From the NCBI RefSeq assembly GCF_000708265.2, contig NZ_JCKI01000008.1:248001-312000 (forward strand): a DNA stretch of 64,000 bases, given 5' to 3'. The notes beneath the pieces are model-generated. The model searched no databases. It was not told the DNA's origin and was given only the letters and a program-made list of their open reading frames with translations. Numbering within the stretch: position 1 is the first letter of the stretch; each line of letters opens with the position of its first letter. A program made the translations under genes and the position numbers. Source of the DNA: Pedobacter sp. R20-19. GTDB lineage: Bacteria > Bacteroidota > Bacteroidia > Sphingobacteriales > Sphingobacteriaceae. Positions 8,576 through 16,944 of this stretch are shown piece after piece.

Positions 8576-9880
8576 TTATTTACTAATCCACGCTTCCGGA
8601 TTTAAAGCGCCCTGCCCTCTTCTAATTTGAAATTTTAAAATGGCATCATCACCAGTATTTGCAACGGTACCAATGGTTTGCTTGGTATCTACAGAATTAC
8701 CTACACTTACACTCACTCCTCTTAAATTCTGGTAAACTGTAAAATATTCGCCATGATTAATTACTACAGCCGTTCTACCCATTATATTTTGAACCATTAC
8801 AACTTTCCCTGCAAATACAGCTCTTACGGCAGCACCATCTGCGGTGGTAATGTCTACACCATCATTAGAATATGAAGCCTGATCCACCTTATGCAATCCA
8901 AACCTTTCAGTAATGGTTCCATTGGCTACCGGCCATGGCAGTCTTCCCCTGTTATTTTCAAATCCTGCAGAAAGCCTTGCTGCTTCAGGTGTTGCGGTTA
9001 ACAATTCTGAAGTACTTTTCTCCCGTGTTGCAGGTGCAGTACTGGTTGCCGGAGCAGGTTTATTTTCTGCCTTTGCTTTTGCTGCCGCAGCACGTTCTTC
9101 AGCCAAACGTTTAGCTGCTGCTATACGGGCCTCTTCTGCTGCCTTCCTTCTGGCTTCTTCAATAGCTCTTTGAATGGCTGCTGCAATTGCCCTGTTAATT
9201 TGTGCCTGCTCTTTTTTCTTCGCGTTAATATCCTGCTTAAATTGTCGCTCTTGCTTGGTGAGGTTATTTAAAGCCACCGACTGCTGTTTTTTATCTTGCC
9301 CCAAACGGTCTTGCTCTCTTTCCTGTTCTTTTAACAGATTACTTTTCTCTCTCAGGGTTTTATCCAACACCTTGATTTTTCCGTTTAAATCTTGCTGGGT
9401 ATTTTCAATGTATCCGGCCTGCTTTTTACGATATTGGCTAAATTGCTGTAGATATTTGATTCTTTTATAAGCCTGATTAAAATCTCTTGCCGCAAAAATA
9501 AACATCATCTTTTCATAGGCATTTCTATTCCGCTGTGCAAAACGGATCATACCTGCATATTCCTTTTTAAGATCGCCAAGCTGGCCTTGTAATGTATGTA
9601 CGGTATTTGTGTTCTGAGAGATTTGGTTATCCAGATTTTTTATTTCCGAATTAATGGTTCCAATCTTATCCTGACGAAGACGGATTTGCGCATTAATGGC
9701 ATTAATTTGCTGCAAGGTTAATTTTTTACCATTGGCAGTTTTATTTAAATTCTTTTGTAGCTGTTCAATTTCACGCTGTATAGCTTCTTTTTTCCTTCTT
9801 AACTGACTTTCGGTTTGTGCACTGGCTGAAAAGGCAAAAACGCTTAAAAACAGGATAAATATGATCTTATGTAGCTTCAT
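8576..9880 (-). CDS. EnvC-like murein hydrolase activator (coiled coil plus degenerate LytM/M23 domain)
   Basis: The 434-residue protein has a signal peptide (MKLHKIIFILFLSVFAFSASAQ), a long coiled coil at about residues 22-260 rich in Q, K and E, an Ala/Pro linker and a C-terminal LytM/M23 domain at about 308-434. Zinc ligands expected in active M23 peptidases are missing: NDGVDI has no leading His, YQNL replaces YxHL, and LKFQIR lacks the first His of HxxR. This pattern fits EnvC, which activates amidases at the division septum rather than cutting peptidoglycan itself. It lies downstream of the DUF4292 and TPR genes. The activator role is inferred from architecture and ligand loss. Confidence 0.88.
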   Translation of the reverse strand: MKLHKIIFILFLSVFAFSASAQTESQLRRKKEAIQREIEQLQKNLNKTANGKKLTLQQINAINAQIRLRQDKIGTINSEIKNLDNQISQNTNTVHTLQGQLGDLKKEYAGMIRFAQRNRNAYEKMMFIFAARDFNQAYKRIKYLQQFSQYRKKQAGYIENTQQDLNGKIKVLDKTLREKSNLLKEQEREQDRLGQDKKQQSVALNNLTKQERQFKQDINAKKKEQAQINRAIAAAIQRAIEEARRKAAEEARIAAAKRLAEERAAAAKAKAENKPAPATSTAPATREKSTSELLTATPEAARLSAGFENNRGRLPWPVANGTITERFGLHKVDQASYSNDGVDITTADGAAVRAVFAGKVVMVQNIMGRTAVVINHGEYFTVYQNLRGVSVSVGNSVDTKQTIGTVANTGDDAILKFQIRRGQGALNPEAWISK

Positions 9881-9885
9881 TAATT

Positions 9886-9893
9886 CAAAAGTA
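9886..9893 (-). promoter_or_regulatory. -7 box immediately before the EnvC-like start codon
   Basis: The minus strand reads TACTTTTG (TAnnTTTG), 5 bases before the ATG. Transcription from it would begin at or very near the start codon, implying an almost leaderless mRNA. Confidence 0.5.
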
Positions 9894-9985
9894 TAAAAAT
9901 TTTATAGTAAAAGACATTAAAATTTAGATACTAAAGCCTTTACAAATAATCTTCACCTCATCTTCATCAGAGAATTTTTCTTCAT

Positions 9986-10042
9986 TACAAAAACAGTCAC
10001 CAAATAAGACGCTAAAAATTTAACCTCATAATTTGATGACTG
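9986..10042 (-). terminator. Probable terminator after the DUF4292 lipoprotein gene
   Basis: On the minus strand CAGTCATCAAAT pairs with ATTTGGTGACTG (12 bp with one G-U pair) across a loop of about 25 bases and is followed by TTTTTG. The large loop lowers confidence, but the position after the gene and before the envC promoter is right. Confidence 0.55.
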
Positions 10043-10075
10043 CTTTAAAGGTATATCCTGCCGTGGCAGAAGATA

Positions 10076-10867
10076 TTACTTCACTAACTTATAACTGCCT
10101 GGAACTTTAAATGGAAACTCTAGCGGAATATTTCCATCGATTTTCACAAATTGCAAATCAATATTTATTTTTTTCATTCCTGAAAGTGTATTGATTTTAA
10201 GGGCACTAGGAAATAATGATTCATTTAATTTCTGGTAATCGGTATAATTTACTTTTAAAGCCTGCCCGGATTTTACATCATTTAAATTGGTTTCCTCTAC
10301 CTTTAAAAGTGTATTAAAAAGCAATCTATAATCTAATCCCTCTCTAGCTCCCGATACTACCCATACACCATTTTCCTGCTTTAAATCTGATTCAGTTGTT
10401 AAGAAATCACCCATTGCATTACCTGTTAATATGGCTTGAAGTGTATTAAAATTAATTTGCTTATTGGTAAAGTTGTAGATGTAACTAAAAGGCTTGCTAA
10501 GGTATTCACCTTTTTGCCGATTCATAATTTTAATACTATCTGGTGTTATTAATGCCCTTGCTGGCTCATAAGCTCCTCCCAATGCGGTAATACTCACCCA
10601 TATCATTTCCTTATCCTTCATCCGGAAATTCATGGTCACATCGTTTGCATTACCCGCAATATCCAATGTTGCTTTTGCCTTAAGAGAGAGGGTAGTAAAT
10701 TTAAGCTGCTTACTATTTAACAAAGCTAAGGCTTCTGCCTTGGTGTTATCTGTTTTCACTTCTGTAGTTACCGGAGGGGCAATAACAATTGCTTTTTTAG
10801 GCTTACAGGCCGATATAGAAATAACAGTTCCTATTAATAGCAAGCTATTTAAAATACTTCTTCTCAT
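10076..10867 (-). CDS. DUF4292 outer-membrane-type lipoprotein
   Basis: The 263-residue lipoprotein has a type II signal (MRRSILNSLLLIGTVISISAC) with lipobox Cys21. The rest reads as a beta-rich LolA-like fold, as in the DUF4292 family found throughout Bacteroidota. Its start overlaps the end of the upstream TPR gene by 23 bases, so translation is likely coupled. The block TPR - DUF4292 - EnvC-like is a recurrent neighbourhood in this phylum and hints at envelope maintenance. The exact biochemical role is unknown. Confidence 0.85.
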   Translation of the reverse strand: MRRSILNSLLLIGTVISISACKPKKAIVIAPPVTTEVKTDNTKAEALALLNSKQLKFTTLSLKAKATLDIAGNANDVTMNFRMKDKEMIWVSITALGGAYEPARALITPDSIKIMNRQKGEYLSKPFSYIYNFTNKQINFNTLQAILTGNAMGDFLTTESDLKQENGVWVVSGAREGLDYRLLFNTLLKVEETNLNDVKSGQALKVNYTDYQKLNESLFPSALKINTLSGMKKINIDLQFVKIDGNIPLEFPFKVPGSYKLVK

Positions 10868-12536
10868 TAATTTTTTTGTTTAATACTTCTGATGTGTTTC
10901 CAGCTTCTTTTGCTTTTTGCCACTGCTTCAGCGCAGTTTCCTTATCGCCTTTCATAAACAGGATATCACCATAATGCTCTAAATAAACACCATTCTTATT
11001 TGTATTGTTTTGCAATGCTTTTTCAATCCAAACCTTAGCCAAATCATATTTATGCTGCTTAAACAAGATATAGGCATAGGTATCTGTAATAGATGAATTA
11101 GCAGGCATTGCATTGGCAGCAGTTTCTGAATACTGAGCGGCTTTTACCAGATCATCATTTTTTAGCGCCAGATAATACGCATAGTTGTTCATGATAAAAT
11201 AGTTATCCGGTTCTATTGCAATAGCCTTTTCGAAGGCTGTTTTTGCCGATGCAAAATTATTCTGATTAATATAAATATCGCCTTGAAGCGCGAAAACCTG
11301 TGCCTGCAAACTTTTATTATCTACCTCTAACTGTAATGCCGTTTTCAAATTGCTTTGGGCCTGATCTAGCTTACCGGTTTTAAATAAAGCATATGCAGTA
11401 TAATAATATAAGCTGGCCTGGTTAGGATAAACGGTTAAAGCCTCATCACCTGTTTTCACGGCATCTGCATAGTGCCCCAATAGCGTTTGAATATTTACAA
11501 TTTGCTCCCAAACAGCATAAATCTGCTCATTTAATTTTAGAGCAGCCTGGTATTGAACCAATGCTTCATTTAATTTATTCTGCTGGTATAACACATCCCC
11601 ATAAAGTGCAAGTACTTTGGCATCAGTATTATTTTTTTCTGCCAGTAGCTTACTTAATAGCGTAACATTTTCTGCAACTATCGGTTCTCTTAATTTAGGA
11701 AATAGTGCCGCAATGATTTTAATTTTTTCGTTTAAAGGCATTTCTGCACTTTCAAAAGCCAACTTTAATGATTTGAATGCCAAATCATCGTTTTTTTGTT
11801 TCCTGTAAAGATCTGCAAGTGCCAGATTAACTTCAAAATGATCAGGCTCTACCTGCTGTGCCTTTAATAGCACTTTCATTGCTTCAGTATCATTTCCTTT
11901 CTGAAGAAGCAATCCTGCAGCATACAAGTAGTTTTTAATATCAGCCTGATTACCTTCTAAAAGTTTCACGATATCACTTTCAGTTGCACCTTTATTTCCC
12001 TGCAATCGCCTTTTTGCCGCCAGCAATTCGCTTGATTCTCCAAATTTAGCCAAAATCTCATCATAGGTTTGATGAGCAGCTTCGGTTTGATTGGATAAAA
12101 ACTGGGCATTGGCTTTATCAAAGTAATAAGCATCATTTTCAGGATCTATGCGAATCAGCTGATTAAATACTTCAATCAATTCAGGCATTTTATTGGTTCG
12201 TTTATCAACCTCTGCCAACAAACGCAGATACCATTTATTATTAGGTTTAAGTTTTATCGCTTGTCTGATATTTGATTCAGCTTCTGATAAGCGTTCTAAC
12301 CGCAGGTTTGCATTCGCCAGTTCAAAATAAGCAGCATCGTTATTTACATCTGCACTAATAACCTTATTGAAACTGGTTATGGCTGCAGTATAATTTTCAG
12401 TCATTTTATCACGCAGGCCGGCAAAAAACAATTGTTTTACCATATTGCTATCACGAGCAGTAGCCATAACAGGAACCTGGGCGAAAGTTTTTCCGCCAAA
12501 GGTTAACAGTGCAAGAAAAATGTACCTTTTTATCAT
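10845..12536 (-). CDS. Secreted tetratricopeptide repeat protein
   Basis: The 563-residue protein has an N-terminal signal (MIKRYIFLALLTFGGKTFAQ). At least ten TPR-like helical hairpins follow, spaced about 34 residues apart, for example AAYFELANANLRLERLSEAESNIRQA and AKTAFEKAIAIEPDNYFIMNNYAYYLALKN. TPRs form protein-binding solenoids. Translational overlap with the DUF4292 lipoprotein suggests the two act together at the envelope. No catalytic motif is visible, so a scaffold role is the best inference. Confidence 0.85.
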   Translation of the reverse strand: MIKRYIFLALLTFGGKTFAQVPVMATARDSNMVKQLFFAGLRDKMTENYTAAITSFNKVISADVNNDAAYFELANANLRLERLSEAESNIRQAIKLKPNNKWYLRLLAEVDKRTNKMPELIEVFNQLIRIDPENDAYYFDKANAQFLSNQTEAAHQTYDEILAKFGESSELLAAKRRLQGNKGATESDIVKLLEGNQADIKNYLYAAGLLLQKGNDTEAMKVLLKAQQVEPDHFEVNLALADLYRKQKNDDLAFKSLKLAFESAEMPLNEKIKIIAALFPKLREPIVAENVTLLSKLLAEKNNTDAKVLALYGDVLYQQNKLNEALVQYQAALKLNEQIYAVWEQIVNIQTLLGHYADAVKTGDEALTVYPNQASLYYYTAYALFKTGKLDQAQSNLKTALQLEVDNKSLQAQVFALQGDIYINQNNFASAKTAFEKAIAIEPDNYFIMNNYAYYLALKNDDLVKAAQYSETAANAMPANSSITDTYAYILFKQHKYDLAKVWIEKALQNNTNKNGVYLEHYGDILFMKGDKETALKQWQKAKEAGNTSEVLNKKINEKKYFK

Positions 12537-12540
12537 ATAT

Positions 12541-12676
12541 CAAAAAATGAAGGATTGAATTAGTGAAGGGTAAAAATATTTAAGGTTTTAAAATTCAAAA
12601 TTCTTTCATTTAAAACTCAATCACTCTTTCATTCAAAATGCCCTCATTCAAAATTCTATCTATCTCTCATTCAAAC
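12541..12676. repeat. Degenerate CATTCAAAAT-type repeats between the TPR gene and dut
   Basis: Four or five imperfect copies of a motif around ATTCAAAAT / CTTTCATT occur in about 90 bases (12590-12675). The stretch has no coding potential. Similar simple repeats are common in intergenic DNA of this phylum, and no function is evident. Confidence 0.4.
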
Positions 12677-13111
12677 TTAACTTTTCCCGGTGTGGCCATA
12701 CCCGCCTTCGCCCCTGGCCGTCTCTTCAAGCGTTTCTACAGCCAGCCACTGCACGGTTTCATGTTTTGCAACAACCATCTGTGCAATGCGATCTCCATCT
12801 ACAATTTTAAAATCTGTATCTGATAAGTTTACCAGAAGCACCTTCAATTCTCCACGATAATCTGCATCAATGGTGCCTGGCGCATTTACAATGCTGATAC
12901 CATGCTTATATGCCAAACCACTTCTTGGTCTGATCTGCGCTTCATAACCAATTGGTAATTCAATAAATAGACCTGTAGAAATCAGTTGACGCTGTAGTGG
13001 TTTAAGTATAATTTCTTCGTTGATAGAGGCCCTTAAATCCATTCCCGCAGCATGAGCCGTTTCATATTGTGGTAATGGATGTTCTGATTTATTAATGATT
13101 TTGATTTCCAT
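12677..13111 (-). CDS. dut: dUTP diphosphatase
   Basis: The 144-residue trimeric dUTPase carries all five family motifs: AAGMDLRA (motif 1), RPRSGLA (2), NAPGTIDADYRGELK (3, with the catalytic Asp), DGDRIAQMV (4) and ARGEGGYGHTG (5, the C-terminal arm). It hydrolyses dUTP to dUMP and pyrophosphate, keeping uracil out of DNA and feeding dTMP synthesis. It lies 45 bases after the flippase gene, in the flippase-dut-TPR-DUF4292 order seen across Bacteroidota. Length and motifs are normal. Confidence 0.96.
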   Translation of the reverse strand: MEIKIINKSEHPLPQYETAHAAGMDLRASINEEIILKPLQRQLISTGLFIELPIGYEAQIRPRSGLAYKHGISIVNAPGTIDADYRGELKVLLVNLSDTDFKIVDGDRIAQMVVAKHETVQWLAVETLEETARGEGGYGHTGKS

Positions 13112-13156
13112 TGATGTGAGAAGAATAATTTTAAAGATTAACTGACAAATAAAACC

Positions 13157-14644
13157 TTACCGCTTCAAAATTTTCATTAAATCGTTCTTTTCAAAATAAG
13201 CAACACCGCAAACAAAAGCTACCAGCATGGCATTTCCGATGTAGATATTTTTATTAAAAATAAAGAACGATGAAAATACGATAATTGTCGAAACAATTAA
13301 ATAGGCTAAGATCTTTTTCAGGTTATAAGGAATAGGATAATACTTTTGTCCTAAAACATAAGAGATAACCATCATGGTACCATAAGTAGCCATTGAAACC
13401 CAGGCAGAGCCCATGTAACTATATTTCGGAATCAGAATTACATTAAAAACAATAGTGATTGCCGCTCCAACTAAAGAAATATACAAGCCAAATCGTGTTT
13501 GATCAGACAATCGGTACCAAATGGAAAGGTTCATATAAATCCCTAAACAAACGTATCCTACCAGGAGATAAGGAACAGCAGGTAATCCTACCCAGTATTC
13601 TGCCAGATGTGCTTTATCTCTACTGATAAAGTATTTTAAAATTTCAATGTTTGCCGTTAAAGCCACAAAAAGAATTGAAAGTGCAATAACAAAGTACTCC
13701 AGTATTTTAGCATAAGTAACCTTTGCATTTTCATTTTTAGCATAGCTAAAGAAAAAAGGTTCTGCACCCAGGCGAAAAGCCATATTGAAAATACTGAGAA
13801 AAATAGCCAGTTTGCATACTGCCCCATAAATACCTACCTGCGCTTCGGTTGTATATCGATCCAGCAAGATTTTATCTAAATTCTCATTAACAATGAAAGA
13901 TAAATTTGCAACAAGAACAGGCCAGCTATACGACAGCATATTTTTAAACAGTACGCCATCAAATTTGAACTGCACTTTTAAAAACTCCGGCACTAATAAT
14001 AGAAAAGTGACGGCACTGGCAATCAGGTTTGAGATGAATACGTAACCTACCCATTTATCTCTAAACCAACTTTGAAAAAATTCATGCCCGGGTAAGTCAT
14101 GCTTAATAATTAAGGGAATACCATAGATAAAAAACAAGCTTAGCAGTACGTAACTCAAGATATTTACGAACTTAATAATGCTGTACCTGAAAGGTTTCCC
14201 ATCGGCCCTGATTCTTGCAAAAGGGATTACGCAAATGGCATCAGAAAACAATAACCAAAGAAAGTATTGCACATATCTTTTTTGATCCTGATAATGTGAC
14301 ATATGATTATTTAAGAGCCATTTGGTAATGGGTTCAGTAAAAACAAGCCCCGTAACTAAAAATAACACAGAAATAAATGCAACAATTAAAAATGAATTAT
14401 TGTAAACCTGATCCTTCCTGTTTTCATACTTATTTAAATAACGAAAGAAGGTGGTTTCCATACCGAACGCAAGAATAGCATTCGTCATAGAAGCATAGGC
14501 ATACATTTTTGTGAATACGCCTAAAGCTGCTGCGCCATAACTTCTGGTAAATATTGGCGTTAAAATAAAGTTCAATAATCTTGAAGCTATGGTACTGATA
14601 CCATAAACCATTGTTTGCCCAAGAAACTTTTTATATACAGACAA
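13157..14644 (-). CDS. MOP-family polysaccharide/lipid flippase (Wzx-like)
   Basis: The 495-residue integral membrane protein has about 12-14 hydrophobic segments. Its N-terminus (SVYKKFLGQTMVYGISTIASRLLNFIL) is typical of polysaccharide biosynthesis flippases of the MATE/MOP fold. It probably moves an undecaprenyl-linked glycan across the inner membrane. An in-frame TAA at 14651-14653 makes the TTG at 14642-14644 the first possible start; the next ATG is codon 12 and would cut into the conserved N-terminus. A heptamer repeat abuts the start codon. No glycosyltransferase is adjacent, so the substrate is unknown. Confidence 0.85.
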   Translation of the reverse strand: MSVYKKFLGQTMVYGISTIASRLLNFILTPIFTRSYGAAALGVFTKMYAYASMTNAILAFGMETTFFRYLNKYENRKDQVYNNSFLIVAFISVLFLVTGLVFTEPITKWLLNNHMSHYQDQKRYVQYFLWLLFSDAICVIPFARIRADGKPFRYSIIKFVNILSYVLLSLFFIYGIPLIIKHDLPGHEFFQSWFRDKWVGYVFISNLIASAVTFLLLVPEFLKVQFKFDGVLFKNMLSYSWPVLVANLSFIVNENLDKILLDRYTTEAQVGIYGAVCKLAIFLSIFNMAFRLGAEPFFFSYAKNENAKVTYAKILEYFVIALSILFVALTANIEILKYFISRDKAHLAEYWVGLPAVPYLLVGYVCLGIYMNLSIWYRLSDQTRFGLYISLVGAAITIVFNVILIPKYSYMGSAWVSMATYGTMMVISYVLGQKYYPIPYNLKKILAYLIVSTIIVFSSFFIFNKNIYIGNAMLVAFVCGVAYFEKNDLMKILKR

Positions 14645-14646
14645 TT

Positions 14647-14674
14647 GATTTTAGATTTTAGATTTTAGATTTTA
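14647..14674. repeat. Tandem heptamer (GATTTTA)x4 next to the flippase start codon
   Basis: Four perfect head-to-tail copies of GATTTTA fill the bases directly before the flippase TTG; only two bases separate the array from the start codon. On the coding strand each unit reads TAAAATC. Such arrays can change copy number by slippage and alter the initiation region. Confidence 0.9.
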
Positions 14675-14774
14675 GTTTGAAGGTTATTCAGCATGCTAAA
14701 ATTAAAATCGATTTAATAATAATGAGATTTTAAGTTTTAATTGTAATTCTTTCAACTAAAATCATCAGGTATTT

Positions 14775-15062
14775 TTACCAGAGCAAGTTCTTTTTGACCA
14801 CTTCGAAATTGCGAAAATCTTTAGGAGCTCCATCACTCACCTCAACATTTTCTACAACAGATTTATCTGGCCCTTCCTTACACCAATCTACAAATGCATC
14901 CAGAATATACTGTTCAGCTTCGGCCTCAATGTATACTGAACCATCTTTTTCATTCTTTACAAAGCCTTTTATACCCATTTGGTCGGCCACAGCTTTTGTA
15001 CTGGCCCTGAAAAACACCCCCTGCACTTTACCCGTTACTTTGATATCGATATGTTTCATCAT
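14775..15062 (-). CDS. Acylphosphatase
   Basis: The 95-residue protein is typical in length. It contains the phosphate-binding loop and catalytic Arg in GKVQGVFFRASTK, and the second motif GFVKNEKDGSVYIEAEA with the catalytic Asn. It hydrolyses acyl phosphates such as acetyl phosphate or 1,3-bisphosphoglycerate in the cytoplasm. Two ATGs stand in tandem at the start. A -7 box (TAACTTTG on the minus strand, 15067-15074) lies only 4 bases upstream, implying a leaderless or nearly leaderless transcript. Confidence 0.93.
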   Translation of the reverse strand: MMKHIDIKVTGKVQGVFFRASTKAVADQMGIKGFVKNEKDGSVYIEAEAEQYILDAFVDWCKEGPDKSVVENVEVSDGAPKDFRNFEVVKKNLLW

Positions 15063-15066
15063 AAGG

Positions 15067-15074
15067 CAAAGTTA
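15067..15074 (-). promoter_or_regulatory. -7 box of the acylphosphatase gene
   Basis: The minus strand reads TAACTTTG, matching TAnnTTTG, 4 bases from the ATG. No convincing -33 element is visible. Confidence 0.45.
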
Positions 15075-15090
15075 ATGCTTTTGAGTCAGG

Positions 15091-15483
15091 TTAAAATTGT
15101 TTTTTAAGTGCTAACCGCCCAAATAAAACCAAAGCAAAAAGCACCGCGAATATAGCATATAGGATAAATGGTATAATGAGGATGGAAGCATCGGTATGTT
15201 TTAAAAAATATTTGGCTATCGCTAATCCTCCGACCACAAAATGCAAGGTATTTCCCAATGAAACCGGTTTACTGTAGATCCCGCCAATCAGGTTGGCTTT
15301 TGCTGTCCAGTTTAAAAAAGCAAAGGCAATATAAAGTGCGCCAAGCAAGTGGATGATCATAGCCAATAACGCATTGTTTTCAAAAGAAAAATATTTTAAA
15401 ACATTTTCAGGTGCAAATGAGCAAACTACACCTGCAAGCCCCAGAAAGATACTACTGGCCATCATTAAGTATTTGGTATTCAT
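15091..15483 (-). CDS. Small four-helix inner-membrane protein of unknown function
   Basis: This 130-residue hydrophobic protein has four predicted membrane helices, near residues 5-23, 37-57, 78-92 and 98-121. I do not recognise the family and see no catalytic motif. Its ATG overlaps the stop codon of the nitronate monooxygenase-like gene by four bases (ATGA), so the two are translationally coupled. That hints at a shared condition rather than a shared pathway. Confidence 0.75.
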   Translation of the reverse strand: MNTKYLMMASSIFLGLAGVVCSFAPENVLKYFSFENNALLAMIIHLLGALYIAFAFLNWTAKANLIGGIYSKPVSLGNTLHFVVGGLAIAKYFLKHTDASILIIPFILYAIFAVLFALVLFGRLALKKQF

Positions 15484-16427
15484 GATAATTTTAAATGAGA
15501 TAAGCGATTTTTTTGATTGATGAAATCCTTCCAGATTTCATCCAGAATTTGGGCGGCGGGTTTAATTTCATTGAGCATTGCAGAAACCTGACCAATTTCC
15601 AATTCTCCATTTTCCAGATCACCTTCAAACATACCCAGTTTTGCCCTTGCTTTCCCTAAAAGTGTCATTAATTTTGTTCGGTCAGCGCCTTCAGCTTCTG
15701 CCTGCGCAACAACATCTGCAAATTCATTTTTGAGCAATCGCACGGGCACCAGCTTCTTCATGGCTAGCCGGGTATCACCTTCAACAGCCGAAATAATTTT
15801 ATTTTTAAATGCTATATGAGCCGATGATTCTTCGGCAACCGCAAAGGCAGAACCAATTTGTACCGCATCAGCACCCAGCGCAAAAGCAGCAAGCATCGAT
15901 TTACCACTGGCAATGCCACCCGCAGCTATAACCGGAATCTGTACAGCTTCCTTAATCATAGGAATTAAACACATGGTGGTGGTTTCTTCTCTGCCGTTAT
16001 GTCCTCCAGCTTCAAAACCTTCGGCTACAATCGCATCTACACCGGCTTCCTGTGCTTTTCTTGCAAACTTAATGTTGGCAATCACATGCACAACCGTAAT
16101 TCCTTTTTGTTTTAAATGGCTTGTCCAGGTAGCAGGATTACCTGCAGAGGTAAAAACGATTTTTACTTCCTCCTTGATTGTGATATCAATAATTTCCTGA
16201 ATGTTTGGGTACAATAAAGGAATGTTTACGGCAAAGGGTTGATAGGTAGCCAATTTGCATTTTTGAATATGTGTTCTTAAAACCTCAGGATACATGGAAC
16301 CTGCACCAATAATGCCTAAGCCTCCGGCATTAGAAACTGCAGCAGCCAGTTTCCATCCGCTGCACCATACCATACCCGCCTGAATAATGGGATATTTGAT
16401 ATGGAAGAGTTTGCAGATAGAGTTCAT
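15480..16427 (-). CDS. Nitronate monooxygenase / 2-nitropropane dioxygenase-family flavoprotein
   Basis: This is a 315-residue TIM-barrel FMN enzyme. Features include the N-terminal YPIIQAGM, the glycine-rich SNAGGLGIIGAGS, EGFEAGGHNGR with the family His, and the phosphate-binding PVIAAGGIASGKSMLAAFALGADAVQ split over the barrel. Members oxidise alkyl nitronates, but many relatives are FMN-dependent reductases (FabK-like), so the substrate cannot be fixed. The next gene, a four-helix membrane protein, overlaps its stop by four bases. Length is normal. Confidence 0.88.
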   Translation of the reverse strand: MNSICKLFHIKYPIIQAGMVWCSGWKLAAAVSNAGGLGIIGAGSMYPEVLRTHIQKCKLATYQPFAVNIPLLYPNIQEIIDITIKEEVKIVFTSAGNPATWTSHLKQKGITVVHVIANIKFARKAQEAGVDAIVAEGFEAGGHNGREETTTMCLIPMIKEAVQIPVIAAGGIASGKSMLAAFALGADAVQIGSAFAVAEESSAHIAFKNKIISAVEGDTRLAMKKLVPVRLLKNEFADVVAQAEAEGADRTKLMTLLGKARAKLGMFEGDLENGELEIGQVSAMLNEIKPAAQILDEIWKDFINQKNRLSHLKLS

Positions 16428-16439
16428 AAGCGATGCTGA

Positions 16440-16700
16440 TCAATGATAATGTCCACGAAGGGAGTGAAAGATTATCATTTCTGATTGAACTTCACAGATT
16501 AAACGGTGTTCTCGATTTATTCTTCTAGACCAGTTTCCTGATTGTTCGTATTTGAGTGCTTCTGGTTTGCCAATTCCATCGAATGGTGTTGCCTGAATAT
16601 TCTCTAAAAGACTTCGGATTTTTTTTAGAATAGCCTGATTGCCTGATTTTTTAAAATAGTTTAAATCATCAAGAGCAATAAGTGTAAATTCTATTTCCAT
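16440..16700 (-). CDS. yoeB: YoeB/Txe-family mRNA interferase toxin
   Basis: The 86-residue toxin has a full set of RelE-superfamily catalytic residues. Glu47 (KPEALKYE), Arg66 (REHRLI), His84 and Tyr85 (GHYH) line up one position off E. coli YoeB Glu46, Arg65, His83 and Tyr84. It would cleave mRNA in the ribosomal A site when freed of antitoxin. Its start overlaps the antitoxin gene by 10 bases, the usual coupled order. The LICEV segment replaces the usual LIYEV; otherwise it appears intact. Confidence 0.92.
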   Translation of the reverse strand: MEIEFTLIALDDLNYFKKSGNQAILKKIRSLLENIQATPFDGIGKPEALKYEQSGNWSRRINREHRLICEVQSEMIIFHSLRGHYH

Positions 16701-16888
16701 ACCTCATCCAAATTCACCTTAACAGTTTTACCTTCTTTAGCCTGTTGTTTGCTAACTTTCATTTTCGCTGTGAACTCAGCATTGTATGGTTGCTTATTTT
16801 CCTCAAACGAAATATTAAAAGCTTTCATAAAAGCTTTAAGCGCTGAAAGTTGCTCTTTGTTTTCAAGATGTACGATCAATGTTCCCAT
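16691..16888 (-). CDS. Antitoxin partner of YoeB (DUF2683-like)
   Basis: The 65-residue protein has an N-terminal MGTLIVHLENKEQLSALKAF strand-helix and a basic and polar C-terminal half (MKVSKQQAKEGKTVKVN) expected to wrap around the toxin. It does not read like YefM/Phd, the usual YoeB partner, and instead resembles short Bacteroidota DUF2683-type proteins. Overlap with yoeB by 10 bases and position first in the pair support the antitoxin role. A near-perfect promoter lies just upstream, so autoregulation is likely but not shown. Confidence 0.8.
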   Translation of the reverse strand: MGTLIVHLENKEQLSALKAFMKAFNISFEENKQPYNAEFTAKMKVSKQQAKEGKTVKVNLDEVWK

Positions 16889-16893
16889 ATATT

Positions 16894-16924
16894 CAAAATT
16901 ACGTAAAACTTATTGTGGAACAAA
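16894..16924 (-). promoter_or_regulatory. Promoter of the YoeB toxin-antitoxin operon
   Basis: On the minus strand TTTG (16921-16924) and TAATTTTG (16894-16901) are separated by exactly 19 bases, the Bacteroidota -33/-7 arrangement. The antitoxin ATG lies 5 bases after the -7 box, so the transcript would be essentially leaderless. Confidence 0.7.
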
Positions 16925-16944
16925 TAGATCAAATTTTTAGTTTA

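Noticed and set aside
16894..16944. Possible promoter for the amidohydrolase in the gap with the antitoxin
   Set aside because: The motif reads toward the antitoxin (minus strand) and lies downstream of the amidohydrolase stop.
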